A stretch of DNA of 64,000 nt from Lysobacter sp. S4-A87. Lineage in GTDB: Bacteria; Pseudomonadota; Gammaproteobacteria; Xanthomonadales; Xanthomonadaceae. A program made the translations under genes and the position numbers. Below are positions 52,411 to 59,965 of this stretch, piece by piece. The stretch is from assembly GCF_022637455.1 (NCBI RefSeq), contig NZ_CP093341.1, positions 372,001 through 436,000 of the forward strand, read 5' to 3'. Below the pieces are notes generated by a model that searched no databases, was not told the DNA's origin, and worked only from the letters and a program-made list of their open reading frames with translations. Positions within the stretch are counted from its first letter, which is position 1; every line of letters begins with the position of its first letter.

Positions 52411-52435
52411 GTAACGGTTTGTAACGATCAGTAAC
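52411..52435. promoter_or_regulatory. Three GTAAC direct repeats at 10-bp spacing
   Basis: GTAAC begins at 52411, 52421 and 52431 exactly. Pentamer direct repeats one helical turn apart are typical of PhoB/OmpR-family binding sites. They lie 70-95 nt before the Crp/Fnr gene start and next to a Fnr-type box. Confidence 0.65.
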
Positions 52436-52445
52436 TGCCACCACC

Positions 52446-52459
52446 ATGATCCAGGTCAA
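52446..52459. promoter_or_regulatory. Fnr-type box between crp/fnr and SDR genes
   Basis: ATGATCCAGGTCAA, two mismatches, 66 nt before the SDR ATG and 105 nt before the Crp/Fnr gene. Confidence 0.6.
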
Positions 52460-52525
52460 TACGGGCGAATCGATCGATGCCAACCTTGGCGCGGATTGTC
52501 AGTCCAGGCTGGCGCGGAGGGCGGC

Positions 52526-53299
52526 ATGAATCGGGTCAAAGGCAAAGTCTGCATCGTGACCGGCGCCGCGGTTGGCATCGGTGAGGCGTGCGTGCACCGG
52601 CTGGCCCAGGAGGGGGCGACAGTGGCTCTGTTCGACGTCCTGGATGAAGAGGGGGCGGCACTCGCCAACGCGCTGCGAGGGAAGGGCGCGCAGGCCCACT
52701 ACTGGCACGTCGATGTCGCCACCGAGGCAACAGTAAGCGATGCCATCGATGGCGTGGCCGGTCGCTTCGGCGCGGTGCACGTGCTGGTCAACAACGCCGG
52801 GATTGCCGGCGTCACCAAGCCGACGCACGAGGTCACCGAGGCCGAATGGGATCGTGTGCAGGCCGTCAACGTCAAGGGTGTCTTCTTCTGCACCAAGCAT
52901 GCGATCGCGCATCTGCGCCGCTCTGGCGGTGGCAGCATCATCAACCTCTCCTCAATCTACGGCCTGGTTGGCGCAGCCGATGTGCCGCCCTATCACGCGT
53001 CCAAGGGGGCTGTGAGGTTGATGAGCAAGACCGATGCCATGTTCTACGCCAAAGACGGCATTCGGGTGAACTCGATCCATCCTGGCTTCATCTGGACCCC
53101 GATGGTCGAGCGGCATCTGCGCGACAGTGGCGCCACCGATATCGAGCAGGCCCGGCGAGAGGTCGGCCTGATGCATCCGCTGGGCCATATGGGCGATCCG
53201 GACGATATCGCCTGGGGTGTGGTCTACCTTGCTTGCGATGAGTCCCGTTTCGTCACAGGCAGCGAGCTTGTCATCGACGGTGGATATACCGCGCATTGA
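52526..53299 (+). CDS. Short-chain dehydrogenase/reductase
   Basis: The 257-residue classical SDR has TGAAVGIG (14-21), NNAG (about 87-90), catalytic Ser in NLSSIYG, Tyr/Lys in YHASKGAV and the C-terminal GSELVIDGGYTAH. It resembles glucose- or cyclohexanol-dehydrogenase-like enzymes; substrate unknown. GGAGGG lies 5 nt before ATG 52526. Confidence 0.9.
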   Translation: MNRVKGKVCIVTGAAVGIGEACVHRLAQEGATVALFDVLDEEGAALANALRGKGAQAHYWHVDVATEATVSDAIDGVAGRFGAVHVLVNNAGIAGVTKPTHEVTEAEWDRVQAVNVKGVFFCTKHAIAHLRRSGGGSIINLSSIYGLVGAADVPPYHASKGAVRLMSKTDAMFYAKDGIRVNSIHPGFIWTPMVERHLRDSGATDIEQARREVGLMHPLGHMGDPDDIAWGVVYLACDESRFVTGSELVIDGGYTAH

Positions 53300-53367
53300 A
53301 CCCAGCGCTACGTGTGGCAGACCGGGTCCGCCGGATCCGAGTCGACCCCGCAAGTAGAGGAGAAGCC

Positions 53368-54735
53368 ATGCGACCCGACCAGGAAGGCGGATCCCTCGTG
53401 CACCGGCTTCGAGGGCGATACCAAGCGCCGCCACACGCCGTGGCGCACTTCCGACGCGGCATAGCGCTGCGATTCGCGCAGCTGCGCGCCAGCGGATCAG
53501 GCGCCCTCGCCGCGTTCTTTGCCGTGCTTGGGCCTGGATTGCTGGCGGGCTTGTCGGATGACGACCCTGCCGGAATCACGACGTACTCCGTGCTTGGGGC
53601 CGATCACGGCTACCGCCTCTTATGGGTCATTCCCGCTTCGACGATCCTGTTGGTCCAGTTCCATCTGATGGCATTGCGAATCGGTGCCGCCAGCGGCAAG
53701 GGGTTCGTAGGCGCGATCCGTGCGCGCTGGGGCGATGCGCCGGGCTACTGCGCCGTGGTTGCCCTGCTGCTCGCGAACTTCGGCACCATCTGCGCGGAGT
53801 ACGCCGGCATCGCGGCCGCGTGTTCCCTCATCGGCATTCCCCCCTGGATCAGTGCTCCAACTGCCGCGGTCCTGATCTCGCTCGTCGTGGTACTTGGGTC
53901 GTTTCATCGCGTGGAACGCGTACTCCTGATCGTATCTGCGACGCTCGCGCTCTACATCGTGGACGGTGTACTTGCGGGGCCGGACTGGGGGCTGGTCTGG
54001 AGCAGCACCGTGGTTCCCCGTTTGCCAGATGACACCACCGGATGGACCGCCGTCGCAGCCACCCTGGGGACCACACTGGCGCCCTGGGGGCTCGCATTCA
54101 TCCAGTCGTACTCAGTGGACAAGAAGATCACGATCGCCAACCTGCGCTTCGAGCGTGTCGATGTCGTCATCGGCTCGTTGCTGACAGGCGTGATCGGGCT
54201 GGCCATCGCAGTGGCTTGTGCCGCCACCCTTCACCGTGCCGGAGTGCGTATTCGGGATGCAAGTGATGCGGCGATCGCGCTGCGCCCACTCGCCGGCCCC
54301 TTCGCAACGGTGATATTCGGTGCGGGTCTGCTGGGCGCATCGCTGCTTGCGGCGGCCATTGTCCCACTCGCTACCGCTTACTCCATTGCCGAGGGGGCTG
54401 GCTCACCGGCGTCGTTGGATCTGGATGCGCGCCATTTCCGGTTGTTCTACGTGGCCTTCGTGACCCTCACGACGGTGGCTGCCACCGTTGTCTCGATGCC
54501 AAGGGTGCCGCTGATCCCGCTCATCTACGGCAGTCAGGTGATCAACGCGGTCATGCTGCCGCTGCATGTGATCATGCTGCACTTTCTTGCCAAGGATCCG
54601 GCTGTCATGGGTGACGCGGCATTGGGTGAGGCGTCGCGCATTGCGTCCCGGGTGAGTATTGCGCTGATTCTGGCGTGCGTGGCTGTGCTTGCATGGAGTT
54701 GGACTGGTTCCAACGTGAAAGCAGGTCCAATGTGA
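53368..54735 (+). CDS. NRAMP-family transporter with non-canonical metal site
   Basis: The 455-residue membrane protein has about 11 helices. TM1 carries DDDPAGITTY where metal-transporting NRAMPs have DPGN, and TM6 carries LAPWGLAFIQSY in place of the MPH/MPHN motif. The Asp is kept but the metal-binding Met is missing, so it may move Mg, another cation or a non-metal substrate. GAGGAGA precedes ATG 53368. It follows the SDR gene by 68 nt. Confidence 0.85.
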   Translation: MRPDQEGGSLVHRLRGRYQAPPHAVAHFRRGIALRFAQLRASGSGALAAFFAVLGPGLLAGLSDDDPAGITTYSVLGADHGYRLLWVIPASTILLVQFHLMALRIGAASGKGFVGAIRARWGDAPGYCAVVALLLANFGTICAEYAGIAAACSLIGIPPWISAPTAAVLISLVVVLGSFHRVERVLLIVSATLALYIVDGVLAGPDWGLVWSSTVVPRLPDDTTGWTAVAATLGTTLAPWGLAFIQSYSVDKKITIANLRFERVDVVIGSLLTGVIGLAIAVACAATLHRAGVRIRDASDAAIALRPLAGPFATVIFGAGLLGASLLAAAIVPLATAYSIAEGAGSPASLDLDARHFRLFYVAFVTLTTVAATVVSMPRVPLIPLIYGSQVINAVMLPLHVIMLHFLAKDPAVMGDAALGEASRIASRVSIALILACVAVLAWSWTGSNVKAGPM

Positions 54736-54742
54736 AGGCAGA

Positions 54743-55591
54743 TCAATGTGAAAACAGCACCGGCAGCTTTGCGGAGTCAAGAAGATCCCGAGTCGTGCCG
54801 CCGAGCACCCATTCACGAAAGCGCGAGTGGCCGTAGCCACCGGCCACCAGCAGTTCGGCGCCTGACTGATTGCAATGGCCAATCAGCTCGGCCGCCACGG
54901 ATTCGCCCCGCTGCGGAAGAATCAACACGCGCACGTTGATGTCGTGACGAGCAAGGTGGGCGGCAATGTCGGCGCCCGGCTGCTGGCCGTCGTCGCTCAG
55001 CTCCGGCGACCCGGATTCGACTTCGACCACGTCTACCGATGCGCAGGTGCGCAGGATTGGCATCGCGTCGTGCAGTGCCCGGGTGGATTCCCGCGTCGGC
55101 CGCCACGCCACAACGGCGTGACGCGGCGGGAACGTGGGCTTGCAGCAGGGGGGCACCACCAGCACCGGGCGTCCGGAACCGAGGAGCAAGGCGCCGAAGA
55201 GCGCATGGATGGCCAGCCGATCGCCCTTGCTGCCCTCGGCCGAGGTCATCACCACAAGATCGGCGTAGTGCGAATGCAATGCAGATTGCGGCAGCGCACT
55301 CGCGGCCATGGACTCGACCATGCGCACATCCGTTGGGACCGGTTCGTCGGCCAGACGTTCGCGCAAGCGGGCAGCCTGGGCTTCTGCCATGGCACGCGTC
55401 TCCTCGTAGATCCGTTGCATCGACGAGGCATCCGGTGGCACGCCCCAAGCGCCGGGAACCGGGGCTGGCAGGTAGATCGTCCCCACCACCGCCAGATGAG
55501 CATGCGAATGGCCGGCCAGTGCCAGCGCTGCTTCAAGTGCGTTTGCGTCACCGGGCGAATCGGTGAGCGGGACGATGAGATCCTTGAACAT
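54743..55591 (-). CDS. Tandem universal stress protein
   Basis: The 282-residue protein has two Usp domains; the C-terminal nucleotide loop reads GGYGHSRFREWVLGGTTRDLL. It is closely similar to the Usp at 57336 (shared HSRFREWVLGG, VAWRPTRE and LPVLFSH), suggesting duplication. A Fnr-type box lies 55 nt upstream of ATG 55591. Confidence 0.88.
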   Translation of the reverse strand: MFKDLIVPLTDSPGDANALEAALALAGHSHAHLAVVGTIYLPAPVPGAWGVPPDASSMQRIYEETRAMAEAQAARLRERLADEPVPTDVRMVESMAASALPQSALHSHYADLVVMTSAEGSKGDRLAIHALFGALLLGSGRPVLVVPPCCKPTFPPRHAVVAWRPTRESTRALHDAMPILRTCASVDVVEVESGSPELSDDGQQPGADIAAHLARHDINVRVLILPQRGESVAAELIGHCNQSGAELLVAGGYGHSRFREWVLGGTTRDLLDSAKLPVLFSH

Positions 55592-55646
55592 GTCGATGCT
55601 CCACGGCGAGTATGTGCGCATTACGCGCCGTCCAGGACTTCGCTTC

Positions 55647-55660
55647 GTGATCTGCATCAA
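55647..55660. promoter_or_regulatory. Fnr-type box before usp
   Basis: GTGATCTGCATCAA, one mismatch, 55 nt upstream of ATG 55591. Confidence 0.72.
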
Positions 55661-55706
55661 CAATCGAAGCTGGCGCACCTGCAGATGGGACCCGATCACT
55701 CCCACC

Positions 55707-56537
55707 CTAGTGGGAGAACAGCACCGGTGTTGTCGCGTGGCGTAGTAGGGTCTGGGTGACGCCGCCGAACACGATCTCCGATGCGCGCGACCTCCCGTAG
55801 CCGCCCACCACGATCATGTCGGCGCGCATCTCCTTCGCGTAGTCGACAATGGCCAGGCCGGTCGACGTCCCGGCGTCGTTGCGCCGGACCGGGTTGACCT
55901 CTATGCCGTGGTGGCGAAGATGCAGCGCAATCTCCGCGCCCCCGGCATTGTGCATCGGTGGGGACCTGAAACTGCCTTCGACCATCAGCAAATCCACGCT
56001 CTCTGCCTGCTCAAGCACCGGCAAGGCGTCGTGCAGCGCGCGCGCAGCCTCACGGCTCGGTTTCCAGGCAACAAGAATCCGACGGAACGAATCGGCAGTG
56101 GACTGCGCCGGCACCAGCAGCAGCGGACGTCCGCTTTCCATCATCAGCCCGGCAAACAAGCGGTCCTCATGAGCCTGGAACCTTCGCTCGATTCCCAGGA
56201 CCGTCACATCCGCGCAGTACGCATGCGCAATTGCCTGTTCGGCCGGCGTCAACCAGTACTGTTCGGACTGGATTACATCGCTCGCGCCGTCCCCATGGGC
56301 GAGTTGCTCTCCAATGGTCTTGACCAGTGCCAACGTCGTCGCCTCCGCGCTTTCATGCATGGTGGCGTATACACCGGCGGGGTAGTACGCCCAGGCAGAT
56401 GGCACGGGAGCAACGATGCTTACGCCTGCAAGCGCGACCAGGCGTGCGTTGCGCGCCACGGCCAGGGCCCGGGCAGCCTGCAGTGCCGGCATGTGGAGGC
56501 CGCCAAAGAAACAGGGAAGAAGGATGTCTCTGTACAT
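55707..56537 (-). CDS. Tandem universal stress protein
   Basis: The 276-residue protein has two Usp domains (MYRDILLPCFFGG; GGYGRSRASEIVFGGVTQTLL). It shares VAWKPSREA and TPVLFSH with its neighbours and lacks a signal peptide. A Fnr-type box is 51 nt upstream of ATG 56537, back to back with the box of the divergent GNAT gene. Confidence 0.88.
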   Translation of the reverse strand: MYRDILLPCFFGGLHMPALQAARALAVARNARLVALAGVSIVAPVPSAWAYYPAGVYATMHESAEATTLALVKTIGEQLAHGDGASDVIQSEQYWLTPAEQAIAHAYCADVTVLGIERRFQAHEDRLFAGLMMESGRPLLLVPAQSTADSFRRILVAWKPSREAARALHDALPVLEQAESVDLLMVEGSFRSPPMHNAGGAEIALHLRHHGIEVNPVRRNDAGTSTGLAIVDYAKEMRADMIVVGGYGRSRASEIVFGGVTQTLLRHATTPVLFSH

Positions 56538-56588
56538 GAGGACTCTCCGTTTGCCCTCGCAGCTTGCACACAATGACAAGGGGTCAAG

Positions 56589-56602
56589 TTGACGCAGATC
56601 AA
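56589..56602. promoter_or_regulatory. Fnr-type box (usp side of divergent pair)
   Basis: TTGACGCAGATCAA, one mismatch, 51 nt before ATG 56537. Confidence 0.75.
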
Positions 56603-56632
56603 TGGTGGATTCCTGGTGCTGTGGGTCGAACC

Positions 56633-56646
56633 TTGATCCATGTCAA
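56633..56646. promoter_or_regulatory. Fnr-type box (GNAT side of divergent pair)
   Basis: TTGATCCATGTCAA, one mismatch, 56 nt before ATG 56703. It excludes the upstream in-frame ATG at 56640, which lies inside the box. Confidence 0.75.
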
Positions 56647-56702
56647 TGACCTGTGGTCAATGCAATCTAGGCTTGGTGCACACAGTTGATGCGGGGTCCT
56701 AC

Positions 56703-57275
56703 ATGAACATGCAGCCACCGATCGCCGCGGAGGGTTCCGAGCAGGCATTCCCTCGCTGGCTGGAAACGCTCCGTGACCGAACCAAGGTTCTGATCCGTCC
56801 GATAGATGTCCACGACAAGCAGGCCGAACGCGAGTTCATCGAAGGGCTCTCCGACGAAGCCCGTCGCTTCCGCTTTCTTGGTCAGGTGCGCAGCCCAAGC
56901 GAGGCATTCCTGAAGCAGCTCACAGATATCGACTATGTCCACCAAGTGGCCTTTGTCGCGGTAGCCAACGAGGACGACCGCGAGCGAATCGTCGGCGTGA
57001 GCCGCTATTGCACGGACGCCACTGGTGCTCACAGCGAATGCGCCGTGACCGTAGACGAGCATTGGCAGCACAAGGGATTGGGCACGGTGCTGATGCGCCA
57101 CCTGATCGCCGTGGCCAAGTCGAGGGGCGTGCGCACCATGTTCTCGATCGACTCGGCCGAGAACGCGCCGATGCGCGAATTGGCTACTTTCCTCGGCTTC
57201 AGGAGCAGACTCGACCCCGACGAAGCCAGCCAGGTCATCCACGAGCTGGATCTGACCGGGGCCGAGAAGCGCTGA
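56703..57275 (+). CDS. GNAT acetyltransferase, protein-acetylase-like
   Basis: The 190-residue enzyme has a GNAT fold with acetyl-CoA loop QHKGLGTVLMRHLI (about 120-133) and an N-terminal VLIRPIDVHDKQAEREFIEGLSDEARRFRF block typical of the GNAT domain of Pat-type protein lysine acetyltransferases. In hypoxia islands such enzymes may acetylate metabolic enzymes. ATG 56703 is set by the box spacing. Confidence 0.83.
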   Translation: MNMQPPIAAEGSEQAFPRWLETLRDRTKVLIRPIDVHDKQAEREFIEGLSDEARRFRFLGQVRSPSEAFLKQLTDIDYVHQVAFVAVANEDDRERIVGVSRYCTDATGAHSECAVTVDEHWQHKGLGTVLMRHLIAVAKSRGVRTMFSIDSAENAPMRELATFLGFRSRLDPDEASQVIHELDLTGAEKR

Positions 57276-57302
57276 CGCAGAGGGCAGCAGGCAATAGCGA
57301 AG

Positions 57303-57328
57303 GGCATCGGCGTTAGCCGATGCCTTTT
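57303..57328 (+). terminator. Rho-independent terminator after the GNAT gene
   Basis: GGCATCGGC (57303-57311) and GCCGATGCC (57316-57324) form a perfect 9-bp stem with GTTA loop followed by TTTT. It lies between the converging GNAT and usp genes. Confidence 0.85.
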
Positions 57329-57335
57329 ACGTTGT

Positions 57336-58178
57336 TCAGTGAGAAAAGAGCACCGGCAGCCTGGCGTACTGGAGAAGTTCGCGGGTTACCCCACCAAGAA
57401 CCCATTCACGGAAGCGCGAATGCCCATAACCTCCCACCACCAGAAGCTGCGCATGGGCCTGCTCGCAATGACGCAGCAGTGCCGACGTCACCGCCTCACC
57501 TGACTGCTCATGAATCACCACGCGAACCTTGAGGCCGTGCCGGGCAAGATGTGCCGCGATGTCGGCGCCAGGCTGGTCTCCGTCGCCGAGGTCGGTACGC
57601 GCCGGTCCCACTTCCAGTACGTCCACTGATTCGGCAAGAAGCAGCAGGGGCAGCGCATCGTGCAGCGCGCGGGTGGCCTCCCGAGTCGGGCGCCAAGCGA
57701 CGACGGCACGCCGTATTGGCGCCTTGACCGTGTGCGTGGAAGGTACATAGAGGATGGGTCGGCCCGATTCAAGCAGCAGGGTACTGAAGTAAGCGCGAAC
57801 TGCGGGTGCATCGGGGGAGTCCTCCTCATATCCGCCCATGACCACGAGATCAGCATAGCGCGCATGCAGCGTTGCCGTGCGATCCGGGTTGACGAACAGG
57901 GACTCGACTACGCGCACTTCGAAAGGTGCTTCCTGCCGGGCCAGGTGTTCTCGAAACTTCGTCGCCCGGACCTGCGACTCGGACCGGATGACCTCGTAGA
58001 TCTCGCTCATCGAGGTGCTTGGGGCTATGCCCCACGGACCGGGTGTCGGTAGCGGCAGGTTGACGGGCTCGATCACAGTCAGTCGAGCCCCCCACTGTAT
58101 CGCATAGGCGGCCGCGGCATCGATGGCCGCGAGGTCACCTGTGACGTTCATCATCGGCACCACAAGGTCCTTGATCAT
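57336..58178 (-). CDS. Tandem universal stress protein
   Basis: The 280-residue protein has two Usp domains (MIKDLVVPMMNVTGD; GGYGHSRFREWVLGGVTREL). It is the closest relative of the Usp at 54743. The perfect Fnr-type box at 58234-58247 lies 55 nt upstream of ATG 58178. Confidence 0.88.
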   Translation of the reverse strand: MIKDLVVPMMNVTGDLAAIDAAAAYAIQWGARLTVIEPVNLPLPTPGPWGIAPSTSMSEIYEVIRSESQVRATKFREHLARQEAPFEVRVVESLFVNPDRTATLHARYADLVVMGGYEEDSPDAPAVRAYFSTLLLESGRPILYVPSTHTVKAPIRRAVVAWRPTREATRALHDALPLLLLAESVDVLEVGPARTDLGDGDQPGADIAAHLARHGLKVRVVIHEQSGEAVTSALLRHCEQAHAQLLVVGGYGHSRFREWVLGGVTRELLQYARLPVLFSH

Positions 58179-58233
58179 CGCCCGACTCCGGTATTGGTCG
58201 GACGCCAATGTCCTCCTGCGTGCCGCGGAGGCA

Positions 58234-58247
58234 TTGATCTGGATCAA
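58234..58247. promoter_or_regulatory. Perfect Fnr-type box
   Basis: TTGATCTGGATCAA is an exact TTGAT-N4-ATCAA, 55 nt before the usp ATG at 58178 on the minus strand. Confidence 0.85.
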
Positions 58248-58293
58248 TGAAGCCCGCCCCGGCATGCCAGGCGACGGCGATGACGTTCAAGCA

Positions 58294-58307
58294 TTGATCC
58301 AAGTCAA
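58294..58307. promoter_or_regulatory. Fnr-type box before single-domain usp
   Basis: TTGATCCAAGTCAA, one mismatch, 58 nt before ATG 58366; its predicted start of transcription (~58342) rules out the upstream in-frame ATGs. Confidence 0.78.
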
Positions 58308-58365
58308 TGCCCAGCCGCAGACGATGGTGAAGATGGACCCATCTGGGCACTCCGAGGAAGCGATC

Positions 58366-58788
58366 ATGCGAATCGTGGTAACAACGGACGGAAGCAAGGC
58401 ATCTGAGGCCGCTTCCCGTTACGTCGCAAGGCTGGCCTCCGACCTCGCCAAGCTTCCGCAAGTCCTGCTGGTCTATGTGGACGAGCCGTTGCTGCAGCGT
58501 GTGGCCGTCGAGTTGGGCGTCAAGGGTGTGGACCGCTACCATCAGGAAAACGGAAAAGCCGTCATGAAGGGCGCCAAATCACGACTCAAGCGCGCGGGCA
58601 TCAATTATGAGGAACACCTTCTCATAGGCGACCCGGCCGAGGCACTGCTCAAATTCGTGAAGAAGTCGAACTGCGACGTGCTCGTCATGGGATCGCATGG
58701 ACGCAGTGCGCTCAAAAGCCTGTTTCTTGGGTCCGTCACCATCAAAGTGCTCAGTCGCTCAGAGGTGCCGGTCGTGGTAGTTCGCTGA
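58366..58788 (+). CDS. Single-domain universal stress protein
   Basis: The 140-residue UspA-fold protein has the canonical ATP loop GSHGRSALKSLFLGS (G-x2-G-x9-G-S), unlike the tandem Usps of the island. It should bind ATP. AGGAAG lies 6 nt before ATG 58366. Confidence 0.9.
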   Translation: MRIVVTTDGSKASEAASRYVARLASDLAKLPQVLLVYVDEPLLQRVAVELGVKGVDRYHQENGKAVMKGAKSRLKRAGINYEEHLLIGDPAEALLKFVKKSNCDVLVMGSHGRSALKSLFLGSVTIKVLSRSEVPVVVVR

Positions 58789-58799
58789 TCCTCGCGCGA

Positions 58800-58832
58800 G
58801 GACGACCGGATGCCAGATCCAGATTGTCGTCC
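58800..58832. terminator. Hairpin between converging usp and VIT genes
   Basis: GGACGAC (58800-58806) pairs with GTCGTCC (58826-58832) across a 19-nt loop. Weak candidate. Confidence 0.35.
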
Positions 58833-58849
58833 GGTTAGAGCCAACCCAA

Positions 58850-59545
58850 TCAGCCTGTCGACTGCAAGCCGAACAGCTCGCCGATCAGCGCCGTCGTCGC
58901 CATTGCCAGGGCGCCCCATACGAGTACCCGCAGCGCTCCCTTGGCGACGGGAGCGCCCCCCATATATGCGGCGGACCCGCCCAGCACCGTGAGAAGAAGG
59001 AGCGAAACCCCGGCAATGGCCCAGACGCCATTCTGGCCGGGCAAAAGCACCGCGGTTACGAGTGGGAAGGTGGCTCCGACGCAGAACGAAGCCGCCGAGG
59101 AGAGTGCAGCCTGGACGGGGCGTGCCCTCACCAGCTCGGATATGCCAAGTTCATCACGCAGGTGAGCGCTCAATGCGTCGTGGTCGGTCAGCTGCTGGGC
59201 AACCGTCTCGGCGATGTCGGCACTGAGCCCACGCTCTTTGTAAATCTCGGCCATCTCGCGCAACTCGGCCTCAGGTTGAGTCAGCAGTTCGCGACGCTCC
59301 TTCTCCGTCTCAGCGCGTTCTGCATCCGACTGCGTGCTTACCGACACATACTCACCGGCGGCCATGGACAGCGCGCCCGCAACGACACCGGCCAAGCCGA
59401 TCACCAGGATGTCATGGCTCGCCGCATTCGCGGTCGATACGCCGATAACCAGGCCACTCGTCGAAATGAGACCGTCGTTGGCCCCCAGAACGGATGCTCG
59501 GAGCCATCCCATCTGTTGTCGTCGGTGTCGCTCAAGGTGAAGCAT
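58850..59545 (-). CDS. VIT1/CCC1-family iron/manganese transporter
   Basis: The 231-residue membrane protein has five helices and VIT-family signatures: LGANDGLISTSGLVIGV in the first, AGEYVSVSTQSDAERAE at the end of the second, and a long cytoplasmic helical metal-binding region rich in Glu (about 80-140). It moves Fe2+ or Mn2+ out of the cytoplasm. ATG 59545 starts just before the basic n-region HLERHRRQQ. Confidence 0.9.
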   Translation of the reverse strand: MLHLERHRRQQMGWLRASVLGANDGLISTSGLVIGVSTANAASHDILVIGLAGVVAGALSMAAGEYVSVSTQSDAERAETEKERRELLTQPEAELREMAEIYKERGLSADIAETVAQQLTDHDALSAHLRDELGISELVRARPVQAALSSAASFCVGATFPLVTAVLLPGQNGVWAIAGVSLLLLTVLGGSAAYMGGAPVAKGALRVLVWGALAMATTALIGELFGLQSTG

Positions 59546-59686
59546 CGGACCCCCAGGGCGCTGGTAGGCGCATGTTTGCAAAAGTGGCCTGAGTTCTACG
59601 CCATTTCCGGGAGAGCGGACTGAGTGATTCTCACTCGGGTCGGAGCGTGGATGTCCAGTCGGGTCGGGCCGGGACGGCACTCGCAG

Positions 59687-59700
59687 TTGACTTGGATCAA
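59687..59700. promoter_or_regulatory. Fnr-type box before the lipoprotein/Omp85-like genes
   Basis: TTGACTTGGATCAA, one mismatch. It is 55 nt before the GTG at 59756, the island's standard spacing, and 141 nt from the VIT ATG. Confidence 0.72.
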
Positions 59701-59755
59701 TGCCGTGAGCAGAGGGGTGCCTAAGGTGTAGCCGTCAGGATCGCCGAGGTGTGCC

Positions 59756-59965
59756 GTGGTGCCGATCAGGTGGAAAGGAGAGAGCACGAGGCTGGTGGTG
59801 TGTACCGCCCTGATCTCGGCCGTGACGGGCTGCGTCTCGCAGATATTCCTTGACGACCAGAGCGCCCCCAGCAGCGACGTATGCGATGCGGCGCCGGCCG
59901 ATGCATCGTCGACAGGTCATGCGCGCCTGCCAGACGATAGCCGCACGTCATGTACGCCCCGCTGA
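59756..59965 (+). CDS. Small lipoprotein preceding the Omp85-like gene
   Basis: The 69-residue protein has a lipoprotein signal (RLVVCTALISAVTGC, Cys at about residue 26) and a Ser/Asp-rich mature part. GTG 59756 has GAGG 6 nt upstream and the standard distance to the Fnr-type box; a second ribosome-like site (AAGGAG at 59775) precedes an ACG that would give a shorter signal. The gene overlaps the next ATG by 16 nt, suggesting coupled translation and a joint role at the outer membrane. Confidence 0.6.
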   Translation: MVPIRWKGESTRLVVCTALISAVTGCVSQIFLDDQSAPSSDVCDAAPADASSTGHARLPDDSRTSCTPR

